64,000 bases of DNA, taken from contig WHVD01000006.1 in assembly GCA_015178975.1 (NCBI GenBank), positions 496,001-560,000 of the forward strand, written 5' to 3'. Positions 24,022-36,753 of this stretch are shown one piece after another. The first letter of the stretch is position 1; every line of letters begins with the position of its first letter. Origin of the DNA: Hysterangium stoloniferum (taxonomy: Eukaryota > Basidiomycota > Agaricomycetes > Hysterangiales > Hysterangiaceae). The translations under genes were made by a program, and so were the position numbers. The notes under the pieces are model-generated. The model did not search any database and was not told where the DNA came from. It worked only from the letters and a program-made list of their open reading frames with translations.

Positions 24022-26172
24022 GGTTGAGCGGACGCGAGATGCAAGATTGGCCACAGTTCTGGATCTACACTTGAGGCTCAGAAATGTATTGGTTTCCGCG
24101 TCTTCGCATATGTATAAAAGAACGCAAGCCCCATGCCAACAGGGCGATCAGTGACAGCAATTCAATTCAATTGTGAGAACCCAATTGGGGAAGGTACAAG
24201 AAGCTCGGCTGCTTAGATGGAAGGGCTTGTGTTCTTCTAGGTTGTGGCTGAAGCTTAGAGGACGTCTATGGAAATAGAATCAAATACTTTGCCCACAACC
24301 CTAGGGATTATGACTATTAATGGTGCGATCTGAGCATGTGGACAGACTGGGAAGGGGGCGAATATTAAAGCTGCAGTCGGAAATCGGGCGGGAATGGAGG
24401 GATCGTCATTATTGTCATAAACAAACGCTTACATAAATAGAACGTGTTTGCAACATGTTCTTGCTACCATCTGTGCGACTCAATGAAGGATTTGATGGAA
24501 GACACTGGCTAATAGAGAAAGCGGAGAGCTTAGGGGTTGCTACGTGGAGTGTATAAGAGAGGACATCAGACGATAAGGATAAGGACTTGACGCCTTTCAT
24601 TAGGGGGTGTAACTTCAGTTTGGCAAGGGGCGGCTTACACGGCCCCACCCCGGGACCCCGGCGGGAGAACACGCCGTGACACAAGTGTGACAAAGAAGAA
24701 CGCGCTATGTCACGCGAGTCACACGTCCGGTTCATACGTCCCCTTCATAAAGGGGTAATCGGCTGAATTGGCGCTTGTTTTTGATGGCGTCATCACCATC
24801 GATGCGATGTCAGAAGATCCCCCAAACAACCGTCCACAAACACATTCATCTGCACTTTGCGTACCTGTCCAAGGCTTCGCAAGCAGTCCTCAAGTGCATC
24901 TCGTTAATATCCATCTTCTGTTCCACGACATGCACGTTAGCAGGCAATTGCAGATCTTAACTTAGCACAGACCTTCTCCAACTGATCAGCCCATCAGTCA
25001 CGCGGCTAACCATGTGTTTGGATCCAAGATTAAAAGATTATCTTTCAGCTGTCTCTTCAGTGGCTGAGCTCCAAAATACAGTGCTATTTCAGCCTTTTCA
25101 GGTCCAATCATCCACACAGCTCGCGATGCCCCAGTGTCGCCGAGACGCCACAAAGTCGTTGGCTTCCGGATTACCCATGGTCGTTACATGAACCACGGGT
25201 ATCCCCATGGAATCCCCTTTCAGCCTGTTTGGGAGTGTTTGCTTGCCGAATACTCAACCTTTAATTTCATTTCCGATCCAGACATGATGAAAGTGGTGCA
25301 GTGCGGTCGAAGTGCAGACCACTGGGCGCTGATCTTTGCATGGCGCTCACACTGGTGCAGCTGTTAGTTCGTCGTGCCAGCCATAGCAAACTTTATTCTC
25401 GTCCGGATCTCGACTCGAAAGCAGAATGGAGTGTAAACCTTGGCCCCTTCAGACAGAGTCTCCTGCCACCTGTTGTTGTCCATCCCCTGTTTATTTGAGT
25501 TTCGACCTGCCCTTAGGTGCAGGTGTCAGTGTATATTACTCATGATATTTTCAGCGTTTGATGTCCTTGTTGAGAATTGCCCTCCAGAACCATCGGCTAG
25601 TGCCTGTGCTTACAAGGAAGAGGGAGGGTTTCCTCGACAACGCCTTTGTATGAGACAAGGCCATTGAAAAGCTGTGCAGGATCGTACCTCAAGCATATGC
25701 TTACTGGGAGAATATAGAAATAGGGATCTGAAGTCTCCCGGGCCGTGTATCAAAACTCACGATCGGATAGGTCGCCTAGTAATGATCCCTGGGTCAAGGC
25801 GCTCATCGAAGCTGAATTGTAGAACGAGATATGAGAACAGTGGACCAAAACAAGCAGATCCTTAGGATAAAGAGATCTGACGCGGCTGAGAAGAGAACAT
25901 GGAAGCAGGAGACAAGAAGCTTAAATTACCAACGTAATCAGCCGTTGAACATAAATGATAATAAATAATATAATTATTATTCGTCGGAGTTGGACTGATT
26001 CATTCAAGGCCTCTGCCATTTGGCCGTTAACCTGGCTGGCATTTTCTCGGTGCCTCTGCATTCTCCCTTTCTGTTCTCTTAAAGTGCTCCAGCCCGTTGT
26101 CGAGCACGCCGGGTCACAGAAAGTCCTGCTCAGAACCTCCCTACCAAGTCGCATTGCGATACCGTGCGTTCT
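24022..26172. other. Intergenic about 2.1 kb
   Basis: No gene supported. Short ORFs on both strands (for example 25134-25367 plus and 24415-24735 minus) have no motif. A GC-rich stretch lies near 24630-24680. The last 250 bp are the 5' flank of the HTH gene. Confidence 0.45.
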
Positions 26173-29100
26173 ATGGTGCACGACCAGGAGATGCATGCCC
26201 ACCACACCATCCACGATGACCACTACAGCCCAATATACCCATCTGACGTCCATTCTTATTCTACTTCCTCCTCTGACTTTATCATTCAAGCCGAAGTTGC
26301 TCGACAAAGATTCCCCTCTTCGGATGCATTCGGGTCCCACAGTCACCACGATCACCACGAGGCTGAACACGTTTATAACTCGCCTCAGCTCACCCTTGAC
26401 CCTTCTACCCTTGATTTACGTTCAAATCCCAACGACGACCCCTCTACTTCTTCTGCCAATCCTACCGGCAGTAATAATACCACGCCCACAGGTTCACTCC
26501 GTCTCGCCGCTTACAACTCGCCGAATTTCAGCTCTCCTGGTGTTGTAACACGACGCAGAGCTAGAGCAGCCCTAGGGCAGCTACGGATTCCCATACACGC
26601 CGGCCCCAACCCCGACGTGCACGTCCAATCCCCACAGGAGCAGCACCGTCCCAACACAGAAGATCGACACCAGGACCAGCACCAACCTAGTGATATGCAC
26701 GATGTACAGATGCTTGGTGGGGAGATCCAGGTCCATATTGACAGTCACAGTGACCATGCAGTGATAGACTCTATCGGCCACGAGCAGGTAGAAGGCATGG
26801 ACCGTTCGCCTCATGTATGTGTCACCGACTTCCCATTACACTGCACCCCGTACTAAATGACCGTAGATGTATGCTATATTGAACAATCCGACGCAGCGAT
26901 CAGGATACTATCTGGGGTCTGAACCATACTCGAACTCGCCGACAAACGCGCCGACCCCCCCGGATGCTTCCCCTCACTCGGACTTGCAGACGATGAGCCC
27001 TTCGTCCTCGCTCACGTCGCCGACTTCTTCGTCCACTGCCTTCTCTCGCACCTTCCGTTCCAGTTCGCTCTCGATGGCTATACCGCCGAGCAGGTCCATG
27101 TCGTTAATACCTTCCCCTCCTCAAGGTTCCCCTGCTCAACAGTCCCTTTCGCACCAATTGTCGCCTCATCCCCACATGCATCCGGCGCCGTATTACCCAC
27201 TCCCTCACAATTCGGGATCGCCGGGATTTCCGTCGACTCCCTCGCATCATGTTCAAGGGTCCTCTTCGTCCTCCCACTCATCAGGGCAGACTCGCTATTC
27301 ATTCCGTGGCTCGCCTGCCCCACGCAACTTCGGCCGTGGCCACGCCCGTTCTAACAGTTATGGGACAGTGAGCACTACGAGTGTCCGAAGTAACTCCCCG
27401 ACCAACAGTGTAACGAGTGCTCTGACTTCGCTATCAGGTGGCGCTGGCGGAAGTGCGCCCTCTTCCACTGGTCCAGTCCACAGTCCAATCTCTTATGGAG
27501 ACACCGGCGACATTCAGATGCCTTTCGCGACGTCGCCGTCGTCTGAATTACCACATATTTCAGGCAGCCACCTTTCAAGGGCACAAAGCCACCCTCCACT
27601 GTCAATGCCAACAGCACACCCCGCCTTGGGGTACTCATCCCTCCTACATCATCCAAGGAAGGGTTACCTCCACCCTAGTTCGGGAGGGTACGCTGGGCCA
27701 GGGGGCGGAAGTTTCATGGAGGACTGTCGCGAATCTACCACTTGGCCGAACGCATACGTTCCCTCCTCAGGACCACGATTGACAGAGGAAGAATTCCAAG
27801 CCCAATTTCCGCCAAAGCCCATTGTTCCGCGCACCCCCCATCGCAAGCAAAAGCTGGCAAATTCTGACAGGAAGGCGATTTGCATGTACGCGAAACTGCA
27901 CCCTAGTGCTCGCCAAGAGGATATTGCGGCGCGGTATAACGTCGAAAGGAGCACGATAAGTAAGATATTGAAGAACAAGGAACGTTGGCTGGGCTGCCCT
28001 GATGATGATGCCAAGGTCGCACGCAAAAGGTGAGTTGTTGTGTCCGTGTGGAATCAAACTCAAATAGATACCTTCACATCGCCTCCATTGTTCGCTTTTA
28101 TCGGTATTTGAATTGGATATTGACTTGTTTGTCTGTTTCGATAGGAAACCCAGATTCGATGACCTGGAACTCGTCCTCAAGATCTGGGTGGAGGAGACGC
28201 GTCCTCAGAAAATCGTTCTGTCTGATGCACTCATACGGTGTGTTCTCTCGTATCTAAACGCCTCAGCATGTCTTAACAGCAGCGTTTGCTTTGCCCCCAG
28301 TTCCAAAGCCAAGGAAGAGGCGCGGCGACTAGGTATTCTAGAGGATAAATTCAAAGCATCCTCGGGATGGCTCGAGAATTTTAAACATCGAGTGGGCATC
28401 AGAAAGGGCAAGTACATCGGTCGCGACCACTTCCAGGAAGCGAGTGAATCTGACAGGGAAGCATCCCCCGCTGCCAAACTCCCGCCAGATCAAAGACCAA
28501 TGTGGATGGACGTGAGGGAGGAGTCGAGCCAGTCTGGGAGGGATCCTTGGTCAACCTCGCTCCCTGACCACGCTGCACACGATGTCACACAAGCCAAGGT
28601 GGAGGATGCGCCGTTATCGCCTCCTTTCCCGGGTACACCCGACAATTCCATGAATCAAATTGGATTTCAACTAAGCGACATGCACTCCTCGCCCTCACAA
28701 GACCACGTGTCGCAGGCAAGCGGTGCTCGGCCGAGTTCCAGACAAGAAGGCGGCAAGGCCAATGTATGCATGCGCAAGACGCGCAGCAAGACATTGGCTG
28801 AGGCTCGTCACGCCGGAACGGTGCCCCCAGAAGGAGAGTCTCCAGGTAATATTGGTTCCGTGTCAGCGATGGCTACCGGCGGACCCCCAGCGCTCGCTCC
28901 GGCGGCGCACATTGATAGTCAGGGTTATGATAACGTTTCCCGGCGGTCTCATAAGAGTTCCTCTTCGTCAAGCACGCCTGTAGCTCCAGGGGACAGTCGA
29001 GACGCGTCTGCTGGCCTGGATGCAGCCATTGATTTCATTGGGAGCCAGCCTGAGGGATTCGCCACACCAGAAGAAGTCGCCGTTCTGAAGAAGCTCAGTC

Positions 29101-29180
29101 GACGGATGAGTCGTGCCGATATTCCACGCCATAATTCCACTTCGTCGGTACAATCATGTTGGAACGCCACCGACGTCTAA
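26173..29180 (+). CDS. CENP-B/Tc5-type HTH DNA-binding protein, no transposase domain
   Basis: Four exons from ATG 26173. A His-, Ser- and Pro-rich N-terminal half of about 500 residues is probably disordered. It leads to KQKLANSDRKAICMYAKLHP and DIAARYNVERSTISKILKN, a pipsqueak/CENP-B N-terminal HTH. After an intron come FDDLELVLKIWVEETR and ASSGWLENFKHRVGIRKGKY, the second CENPB-type (Tc5) HTH. No DDE catalytic domain follows; instead there is a Ser-rich tail ending near EEVAVLKKLSRRMSRADIP. Such proteins derive from pogo-like transposases. Fission yeast relatives (Abp1/Cbh) bind centromeres and retrotransposons. Here the likely role is chromosomal DNA binding or transcription control, by inference. 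Introns: 26815-26866, about 28031-28144, and about 28239-28301. Confidence 0.85.
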
Positions 29181-30057
29181 TTTCCTTGTCCCCCATACTT
29201 TTCTTATACTCCCAATTGGATGGATATATGCCGTCCGACTAGTGTGTCCGCCGCGTCTAATTTTCTTTTTTCCTTGCTTTCGTCTTGCTTTCGTTGCCTT
29301 GGGCTAATTGGTTGTCGATACCCACTGTCAGACCCTTTTACATGACGTCGGGGTTGCTGTGCGCAAAATGGCATTTTACGCCACATCTGTGTTTTTCTCC
29401 TTCATTGTCTCGCAATCATTACATTTACACATGCAAATTTCTCATTTCACAAGTATGCATATCATCACTCACATTCATTCGCCCAATTCTGTGTTTTTTT
29501 CAATTTTCGCATTTTCATCACGGTTTACGCCCGCATGTCAATGCAGCCTGATTCCAATTACGAACAATCGATACCTTGGCATATGTTACCCCCTACCCCA
29601 TGCGTGGTTTGACGCATCGGGGATTGGACTACTCATTTCGGTATTCTCTTCCCATCCATCCCATCCTAGTACCTTTTCTTCAAATTGATGTAGAATCTAG
29701 CTGTCTGCTTCTCTGTGCTCCGATTTACATAACGACCTTTACGATTTAGGCATTGCGTGCCTGCATTAACAAAATGCTTTTGATAGTACTTTGGGAGAAT
29801 GGTTGCAACGAGATAAATTAAAAACTCTGGCGTGGCACATTCAGGTGTCGGACTTCCTTCGGTCAGGCACAACTGTGGCGGGGAAAAGATAGCTTAAGAG
29901 CCTATTCATTTTTGAAATATCAAGGAATACAGATTAATTATACTTACGTGGAAGAGAAATTAGACTTGTGTCATCGCCTTCATCGCTTAGTTCCAGGCGG
30001 TCTATCATGATCGACGCATTATTAGAGGCGCACAAGTCGCATAATCCATACAGCCGC
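29181..30057. other. Intergenic between convergent genes
   Basis: Holds 3' untranslated regions of the HTH gene and of the DUF2462 gene. No ORF with a recognisable motif. Confidence 0.5.
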
Positions 30058-30356
30058 TTACTGGGATGCATTTTTCACGATTAAAAGCTTTCCACTTGAC
30101 TCTGATGCGCTCGCCATTTGTCGCTCTATCGAGTTATTAATTTTGGCTGAGAGAGACTGCAAAATAAAGAGTGTTAGAGCGCCGGGTTTAATTCAATCCA
30201 TATGCAGTAGATTATCACCTTTTGCAACGTAGCATGCTTTACTGCAGCTGCCTTCTTTGGAGGAATAGAGCGTTGCCCTTTCTTTGGTGCTTGTTTCTTC
30301 TGTGATGCACGGGATTCCTTCTTCCGTTGAAGGTTCTTCGTCTGACCCTGTACCAT
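30058..30356 (-). CDS. DUF2462/UPF0390 small basic protein (LYDG10/C19orf53-like)
   Basis: Two exons (30356 to 30219 and 30156 to 30058) encode about 78 residues. It starts MVQGQTKNLQRKK, then KKQAPKKGQRSIPPKK, and after the intron SLSAKINNSIERQMAS and GKLLIVK. This is the full UPF0390 pattern: an M-x-Q-G-x start, a Lys-rich middle with PKKG, and a KxINxxIE C-terminal block. The human homologue is nucleolar with a poorly defined role; the Lys-rich middle fits nuclear or nucleolar location. Its ATG is 142 bp from that of FEN1 on the opposite strand. Confidence 0.85.
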
Positions 30357-30498
30357 TTCCTGTATGGACGAAGGCGGGCAAGGATAGAGTTCGCTTACAA
30401 CGCGCGTGACAACACATAAGCATAAGCTGGGGTCACGAGTTGTCACATCGCGAAATCCTACCACATAAGTATCCTGTTGTCAAAAATCGTTTCGGATC
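30357..30498. promoter_or_regulatory. 142-bp bidirectional promoter, DUF2462 gene and FEN1
   Basis: The two start codons face away from each other over 142 bp, so transcription initiation of both genes must be within or very near this gap. No defined site was assigned. Confidence 0.55.
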
Positions 30499-32324
30499 AT
30501 GGGGATTAAAGGCTTGACTGCTCTTCTCGCAGAGCATGCGCCCCACGCGATCAAGGTAATTAAACGGCTTATACCATTGCGGGACACCTAATAACAACAA
30601 CCCAAAGGAACACGAGATCAAGACCCTCTTTGGCCGCAAAGTCGCGATTGACGCGTCCATGTCCATTTACCAATTCCTTATTGCTGTCCGTCAAAAGGAC
30701 GGAGAGATGCTCACCAATGATCAGGGAGAGACGACGAGGTGCGTTTTGTCTCTCATATAAAGCTATATCAGTCGATTTACTTGATTGTATAGCCATCTTA
30801 TGGGGTTCTTCTACCGGACCATTCGTATAGTCGAGAATGGCATCAAGCCAGCGTATGTTTTTGATGGAAAACCGCCGGAACTGAAATCTGGTATCGTATG
30901 TACATTAACCGCCTGATATTGAATTGCATTACACATGCTCCCTGATAGCTGGCAAAACGGTTTGAAAGGCGAGCAGAAGCCAAAGAAGAAGGCGAAGAAG
31001 CCAAAGAGACGGGTATGCGTTCTTGTCTCTTCATACTCTGCTAATATCCACGCCATGGCACCCAACAAATAGGCACTGCGGAAGATGTCGACAGATTTTC
31101 GCGTCGGACAGTCAAAGTAACTAAGGAACACAACGAAGAATGCAGAAAATTGCTTCGCTTGATGGGGATTCCTGTGGTTGTCGTGCGTTGCCATCTCGAG
31201 AAAGATATGCCAATATGTACCTTCTGAGATCACCCACAGGCGCCATCAGAAGCTGAAGCTCAATGTGCAGAATTAGCACGTGGTGGCAAGGTTCGTCTGT
31301 TCGAATTACTGACAATGCCGGCTATACTGATGCCTCCTCATCTGTATGGCCATCTCGGCATGAAGGTGTATGCGGCCGGATCAGAAGATATGGACACCCT
31401 GACATTCAACGCTCCAATCTTATATCGACATCTGACCTTCTCTGAAGCCAAAAAGCAACCGATTAGCGAAATATCCCTGGAAAAGGCACTAGAAGGGCTT
31501 CAAATGAATCGCAGCCAGGTAAGTTCCCGCCCTCAATTTGTATCTATATCAATTGATCTATTATGAATAGTTTATCGACCTCTGCATATTACTCGGCTGT
31601 GATTATCTAGAGCCCATCAGGGGGGTAGGACCAAAATCAGCGCTTAAACTCATGCGTGAACATGGGGATTTACCAAGCGTTGTAGAACATCTAAAAGAAA
31701 AGTCAGTCGGGCGTACCATAATACCCAAGTCTTACCTTGTTGCTGGCCAGGGCGGCGGAGCGGGAAGAGCACGCTGAAGATGGCAAGAAAAAGAAAGGTG
31801 GTGTTTCCATCCCTGAGTATTGGCCCTGGGATGAGGCAAAAAAGGTATTTGAGAAGCCCGATGTCATCCCTGCCGATCAAGTCGAGGTATGCATGCTGCG
31901 AACATCACCCTAAAATATCATCATGTTCTGTGCTAACTTTGGGATAGTTGGAGTGGACAAATCCGGACTTGGAGGGCCTCGTGGATTTCCTTGTGAAGGA
32001 CAAGGGTTTTAAGTTTGTTCGTCAATGCTCCCTGCTATTGCATATTAATGTTTTTACACAGCGAGGATCGGGTTCGGAAAGGCGCCGAAAAATTAACAAA
32101 GCACCTCAACGCCAAACAGCAGGGTCGTCTAGACGGTTTTTTTACAGTGAAATCTAAACCTTTGCAGGACACATTCAAAGGGAAGGGAAAGACTAAAGAC
32201 GACAGTAAAGGCAAAAAGCGTAAGGTAAGAGGTTTGCACTTATCATTTCATACGCATGTTAAACATGCTGCACCAGGCTGATGATAAGAAGGAAGAATCC
32301 AGCAAGAAACCCAAAAAGAAGTAG
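30499..32324 (+). CDS. FEN1: Flap endonuclease 1
   Basis: FEN1 (Rad27) removes 5' flaps during Okazaki-fragment maturation and long-patch base excision repair. About nine exons are inferred from ATG 30499 ([15 protein letters not shown]). N-region: [19 protein letters not shown], then [23 protein letters not shown]-region: [17 protein letters not shown], then [14 protein letters not shown]. Then [19 protein letters not shown], the helix-hairpin-helix. Metal-binding acidic residues of both sites are present (DAS, FDG, EAE, EDMD, GCDY). The C-terminus has [11 protein letters not shown], a PCNA-interacting box, followed by a Lys-rich tail ending SKKPKKK, a likely nuclear signal. Length (about 460 residues) is somewhat above the usual 380 owing to this tail and an insert with GKKKKGG. 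Confidence 0.95.
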
Positions 32325-32407
32325 GACTTATCCTTATCTGATTGGCTTTGTTTATTTCTATGAGAGGGATCATTGTTTTCGTGATGGCTATGGTAGCTTG
32401 TATGTAT

Positions 32408-32425
32408 CATCATCATCATCATCAT
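32408..32425 (+). repeat. (CAT)6 microsatellite
   Basis: Six uninterrupted CAT units in the 3' flank of FEN1. Likely length-polymorphic. Confidence 0.9.
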
Positions 32426-32568
32426 CGTGACTGTACTGGACATAATGTATCTACGCATTTTTTTGGGAACCAAGTTCTCATATACTGCGGCATATTTGCT
32501 CAATGCTTACGTAGTCCCGGCACTCTTTAGAAACACGTGACAGAAGTCGTATACTTTCGTAGTATCCA

Positions 32569-35555
32569 ATGTCTGTCTCATTAGGCAAGAGAAAGAGAAC
32601 GCTGGAATTAGGACCTCAAAAGCGTGCGGCTCACCCTTTGTACTTCATATGACCAAGTGACACTTAATCCTACTTAGATGAATTACTACGCCAGGTTGTG
32701 ACTGAGCAATTAGACCTTGAGATCGGGCTGAAGAATCGATTGTTGGCTGCAGTACATGCCCGTATGGAATGGGCGAACATTTTAAGAAATGCGATTTTAC
32801 AAAACGATGTCCAGTTAGCGAAAGTGGACGCGGTAGAGTCGACCCTGGGATCTCCCAGTGGCACCTTTCGTGAGGCTGCATTAGCTGCATATGAAGCCAT
32901 CGAGACATCTTGTCAAATTATTTCCTCACGCCGCAGTAGCCTTCTTGCACCTATAACCAGTGGTAGACCTCCCCTGCAATCGCCAGTGCCCCCGCCTGAA
33001 GCACCGCGGACACGAAAACGAGTTACATTAGGACTTGCTCAGGTCGCCTCATCGGCCTCTGGTCCTATATTATTTCAAGACCGGTCGACGGGAACGGTTG
33101 TGAAGCTCGTGTGCACCGACTGTTCAAGACAGGATTTTCCCACTATACAGGGTTTTCTAAACCATTGCCGACTAGCTCACGGTCGCGTATATGGGACCCA
33201 CGACGAATGTATTCGACAGACTGGCGTGCGGATGGATGACACCGAACGCGATTCCCTAGTGGCTGCCGGCGTTGACATCAACGCAATATATTTGCCGTCG
33301 CTGAGGGGCATGTTTGAGCAGGCTGTAGGGTTGGGTGCAGGTTCTGGGACTATGGGCAGCGACCATGATGGCTCGTCAACACATTTATCGCAGACTCTGG
33401 GATTTCATATGGATACTCCGATGCTGGCGCCATTCCTTGGCAAGGAGGTGAAAAAGAAAAAGATTCATGTGTGGGATGACGAAGATGTTGTAGACATATT
33501 GTCTCAAGACAGTCTTATTGAGCCTCCACCGTCGACGTGCATAATCAAATTGAGATCAAGGAAGAATGCCACTACTGATTGGTCTGTCAACGACGCTGCA
33601 CTTGCTGCAGAGCAAAATGGCAACGTGTGCGCCTCACTGTCTTCATTACCAGAGACGTCCGGGAACCAAATGTCTCGTTTCCATGTTACCCGTCGTGTTA
33701 CGGTGTCGGACCGAAGCTTGTACCTTTCTGAAAGTTGGTATTTTATTCACTTTGAGTATTGGTAACAGTAAACTTATTTTTCCAGGCAAAAGACCTACGA
33801 GTGCCAGTTCTCACACTCATCGCTGGCAGTTGAGTATATCTACCCCCTCATATGTAAGCCATCGTTAGTTTCCAGTAACATCTACTAATCTCATGAAGGG
33901 ACAACATATTTCCACTTTCCTGGATCGGTTTACTGTTACATGTATTACACAACCACCAGTATTCAATCGTCCAATTATGGTCGCAGGTCTACCTTTCATC
34001 GCATGTAGCACAACGGACAGACCCTTTCTGGCCCGGATAACATTACATTGGGTTGGTGAACAAAATCAAGCTTTTGAGATTGACCATTGGGTAGAGGTGG
34101 GCATATGTCACTTCAAAACGTCTATGTCTATTTATTTAGTCGTAGCTTGATCAATCCAAAGCCGCTCGGCCAGTTTTGGGCGAAGAACAGATATTTGACG
34201 TAGAGCTAGATCGTCATACCGTATTTTCGCCTGTCCAAGATCTAGAAAACACATTACCTTGGGATGGAGACAGCGACTATGTAGATGACATCTTTAATCG
34301 TTTGGCGCCTGGGCTGCAAGATGTTGGTCTAGTGCGCGCTCCCGGAGCAATAGGTTTTGTCGTCTTCACCTTTAGCAAACGACACCATTCATGGAACTGA
34401 TTTAAACATAGAACCAGAGCATTCGAGACTGTTGAAAACCATCGTCGCTCGCTTCCCCATGACTATGCAAGGTATGCTTCTTCTTCTCCAATTTCAGAAC
34501 ACATTACATCTTTACTAGATTTAGGCAATCGCCAGTCGGCATCGATCCCGTATCCTCTACAACCTACTCGTGCAAAGCTACTGAACCTGGTTCCAGGGAG
34601 GCGTAAAGCGTTAGAGGTAAGTGGGTTGCTTGGCCTCAGATAACCGTCATTTATCTATCAAATACAGTGGCGTCGCGCTTTGGCGATCCGGGTTGAATAC
34701 AACACCGTACAATCTACCTATCCTATGGAAAAGAAAGTCACATTCACCACTGGTGAGGTATTTCGGTGGCTGGATAGCCACGGTCTCTTTCCTAGACCTC
34801 CTGTTCGGCGGCCGCAATTGCCAGCCTCAACAGAAGCATCTCAGTCCACAAGTCATGCTATCAACTTGCCAGCGGTATTTTGTCCCGTCTGTGGCGTGAA
34901 CGTTCAGCATCACAATCCCATCAGTGGAAAGCACTATAGGAATTTTAATGAAACAAATGGTTACCGATGTTCACCAGAGCTGGAACGACGGCGCACGCCT
35001 ATTATTCATGTTTATGCTCTCGTGGCGCCGTCGGGCGCCCAGCATGGCAGTTCACATATGAGTGGAAGCATAATCATGCAGAGTACACCCCGCGAACTTC
35101 TGGCCGTCGCGCATCCACAGCTAACACGGTTCGTGAGCCATGAAGTCGCGTTGTTATCACTCCCGTGCTACAGCCGATCACAGCAACAAGCTCCCTCACT
35201 GCTAGGAAGGCTATTACCAGGAAAAGATGGCAAGGAAGTAGCAGAAGTTCTTGCACCGCACGCACTTCTCGCCATCGCACTGGAAAAGGTTGTGAGAGAT
35301 TTGGTGAAAGATGCCCTGCAAGTTGCGGTGGACATGCAAGCACGCACGAAGGCGGTTATCCCGGCAGGTTCTTCGAACGGTTCCCCCGTATCGTTATTGA
35401 CACCGACCCATTTGTTGCAAGGGTTATTGTGGAGGGATATTGGACAGGGGAATAAACGAGAGGCATTGTGCAAGTGCTTTTCGAGGTTGGGGACGCTGTT
35501 ACAAGTTGAAATAGCTGGGGACCGCTCTAGTAACATTCTTCAACGATCCCAATAA
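32569..35555 (+). CDS. YEATS-domain protein with Ahc1-like zinc finger (YEATS2-type chromatin subunit)
   Basis: Exon 1 (ATG 32569) is short: MSVSLGKRKRTLELGPQK, joined by a phase-1 intron to HELLRQVVTEQLDLEIGL. A zinc finger follows at LVCTDCSRQDFP..LNHCRLAHG (C-x2-C-x13-H-x4-H), matching the Ahc1/YEATS2 finger. After the acidic KIHVWDDEDVVDILSQ comes a YEATS-like fold: HRWQLSISTPSY, ISTFLDRFTVTCI, PFIACSTTDRPFLARITLHW and EQIFDVELDRHTVF. This parallels THKWMVYVRG.., PFHLTRRGWGEF.. and DVELHRHS in animal YEATS2. The C-terminal part has WRRALAIRVEYNT and FCPVCGVNVQHHNPISGKHY. Relatives are subunits of ADA/ATAC-type acetyltransferase complexes. The acyl-lysine pocket motif is not conserved (see findings). 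At least seven introns, the last at about 34616-34668. Confidence 0.8.
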
Positions 35556-35789
35556 CATCAGTAGATTGCTTTTACAAATGGAGGATACTCATAAATTTCT
35601 CTGATCCACTACTTTTGTGAGTCGTGACCTCTGTGACGGTAACAGCAACAGTCGATCACCTCTCATCCCCTTCAAACACTAAAGAATATATCGTTCGTGC
35701 TTTGCTGCCGCAGGGTTAAGGTTTCTTAGCCAGGTATATACCCCGGGCTATCGTCCTTCGAGACGGTCTCACCCTTGCAGCTTCTTAAT

Positions 35790-36753
35790 ATGTCGTTCTT
35801 CAACTCCATAGGGTATGCAAATTGTCTGGTGGTTCCTGAGTATGAGGCTAACACGAACATCGCATCAGACGTTCCATGGGACGTCAACCCCGCAATCCGC
35901 GTCGCTCCCCGACTACGCCGACCTCTGCGTCCTTTGAACACTCCAACTTTCCCCCGCCTCTTCCCCCCGCCAGCCCAGCCGGGCAGAAGCCGCTCTACCT
36001 ATGCAGTCCATTCGCCGAAGCGGCCCTTGTAAAGGGGAACTTCAAGACGATCGTCATGCTTCCAAAATACGTCGACGTGACCGAATGGGTCGCCGTAAAT
36101 AGTGCGTCATGTCCGCCCTTTATCCGAGGTGGTGGCGGCGGTCTGAAGCCCGCGCAACAGTGTTTGACTTCTACCAGAATCTGAATCTATTCTATGGCGT
36201 CGTGGCGGAGTGCTGCACGGCCGCGTCCTGTCCCACGATGTCCGCGGGGGGGAAGTGCGTATCGCCGTCTCTACACCTTGATTATTCGCCTCAATTTTCT
36301 GCCAGCCTTGATTACACCTGGATTGACCACAGTCGCAAGCAGGTCAAGCTGCCTGCACCGACGTACATCGACTATGTGATGACCTGGCTTCAAAACCTCC
36401 TTGACGACGAGGCCGTCTTCCCCACCAAATCAGGTATGGTTTTTTTTTGGCCCAAGGCAGTGCGCTGAATGTCGCCTGCAGGACATGAATTTGCTCCGAC
36501 ATTCCCGTCGACAACGAAGCACATGTACCGCCAGATGCTGCGCGTCTTTGCGCATATCTACCACGCCCACTACCGCGACATCCTGCATCTCCGCAGTGAG
36601 CCGCACTTTAATTCATTGTTCGCCCATTTCCTTGCGTTTGGGCGCGAGTACGAACTACTCGAACTTAAGGATGTCAAGGGCACAACAAATGCCCCAGTCG
36701 GAATTGGCGATCTATGGGAGAAATGGAAGGAGATGGGTATTCTGGAGGGATAA
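35790..36753 (+). CDS. MOB2: MOB2-like kinase activator
   Basis: Mob proteins bind and activate NDR/LATS kinases; MOB2 partners Cbk1/COT1-type kinases in polarity and cell separation. Five exons: MSFFNSIG, then RSMGRQPRNPRRSPTTPTS, then LPKYVDVTEWVAVN and FDFYQNLNLFYGVVAECC. The zinc ligands are in CTAASCPTMSAG (C-x4-C) and HIYHAHY. Between them are LDYTWIDHSRKQVKLPAP and YVMTWLQNLLDDEAVFPT. The C-terminus has RVFAHIYHAHYRDILHLR and FNSLFAHFLAFGREYELL, closer to MOB2 than to MOB1 (which has EAHLNTxFKHF). The first exon is only 23 nt, starting at ATG 35790. The stop is at 36751-36753. Confidence 0.88.

Noticed and set aside
24415..24735. 106-codon minus-strand ORF
   Set aside because: No motif, no exon context, GC-rich patch makes a chance ORF likely.
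36469..36753. MOB1 identity for the Mob gene
   Set aside because: FNSLFAHFLAFGREYELL resembles MOB2; MOB1 has the EAHLNTxFKHF pattern instead.
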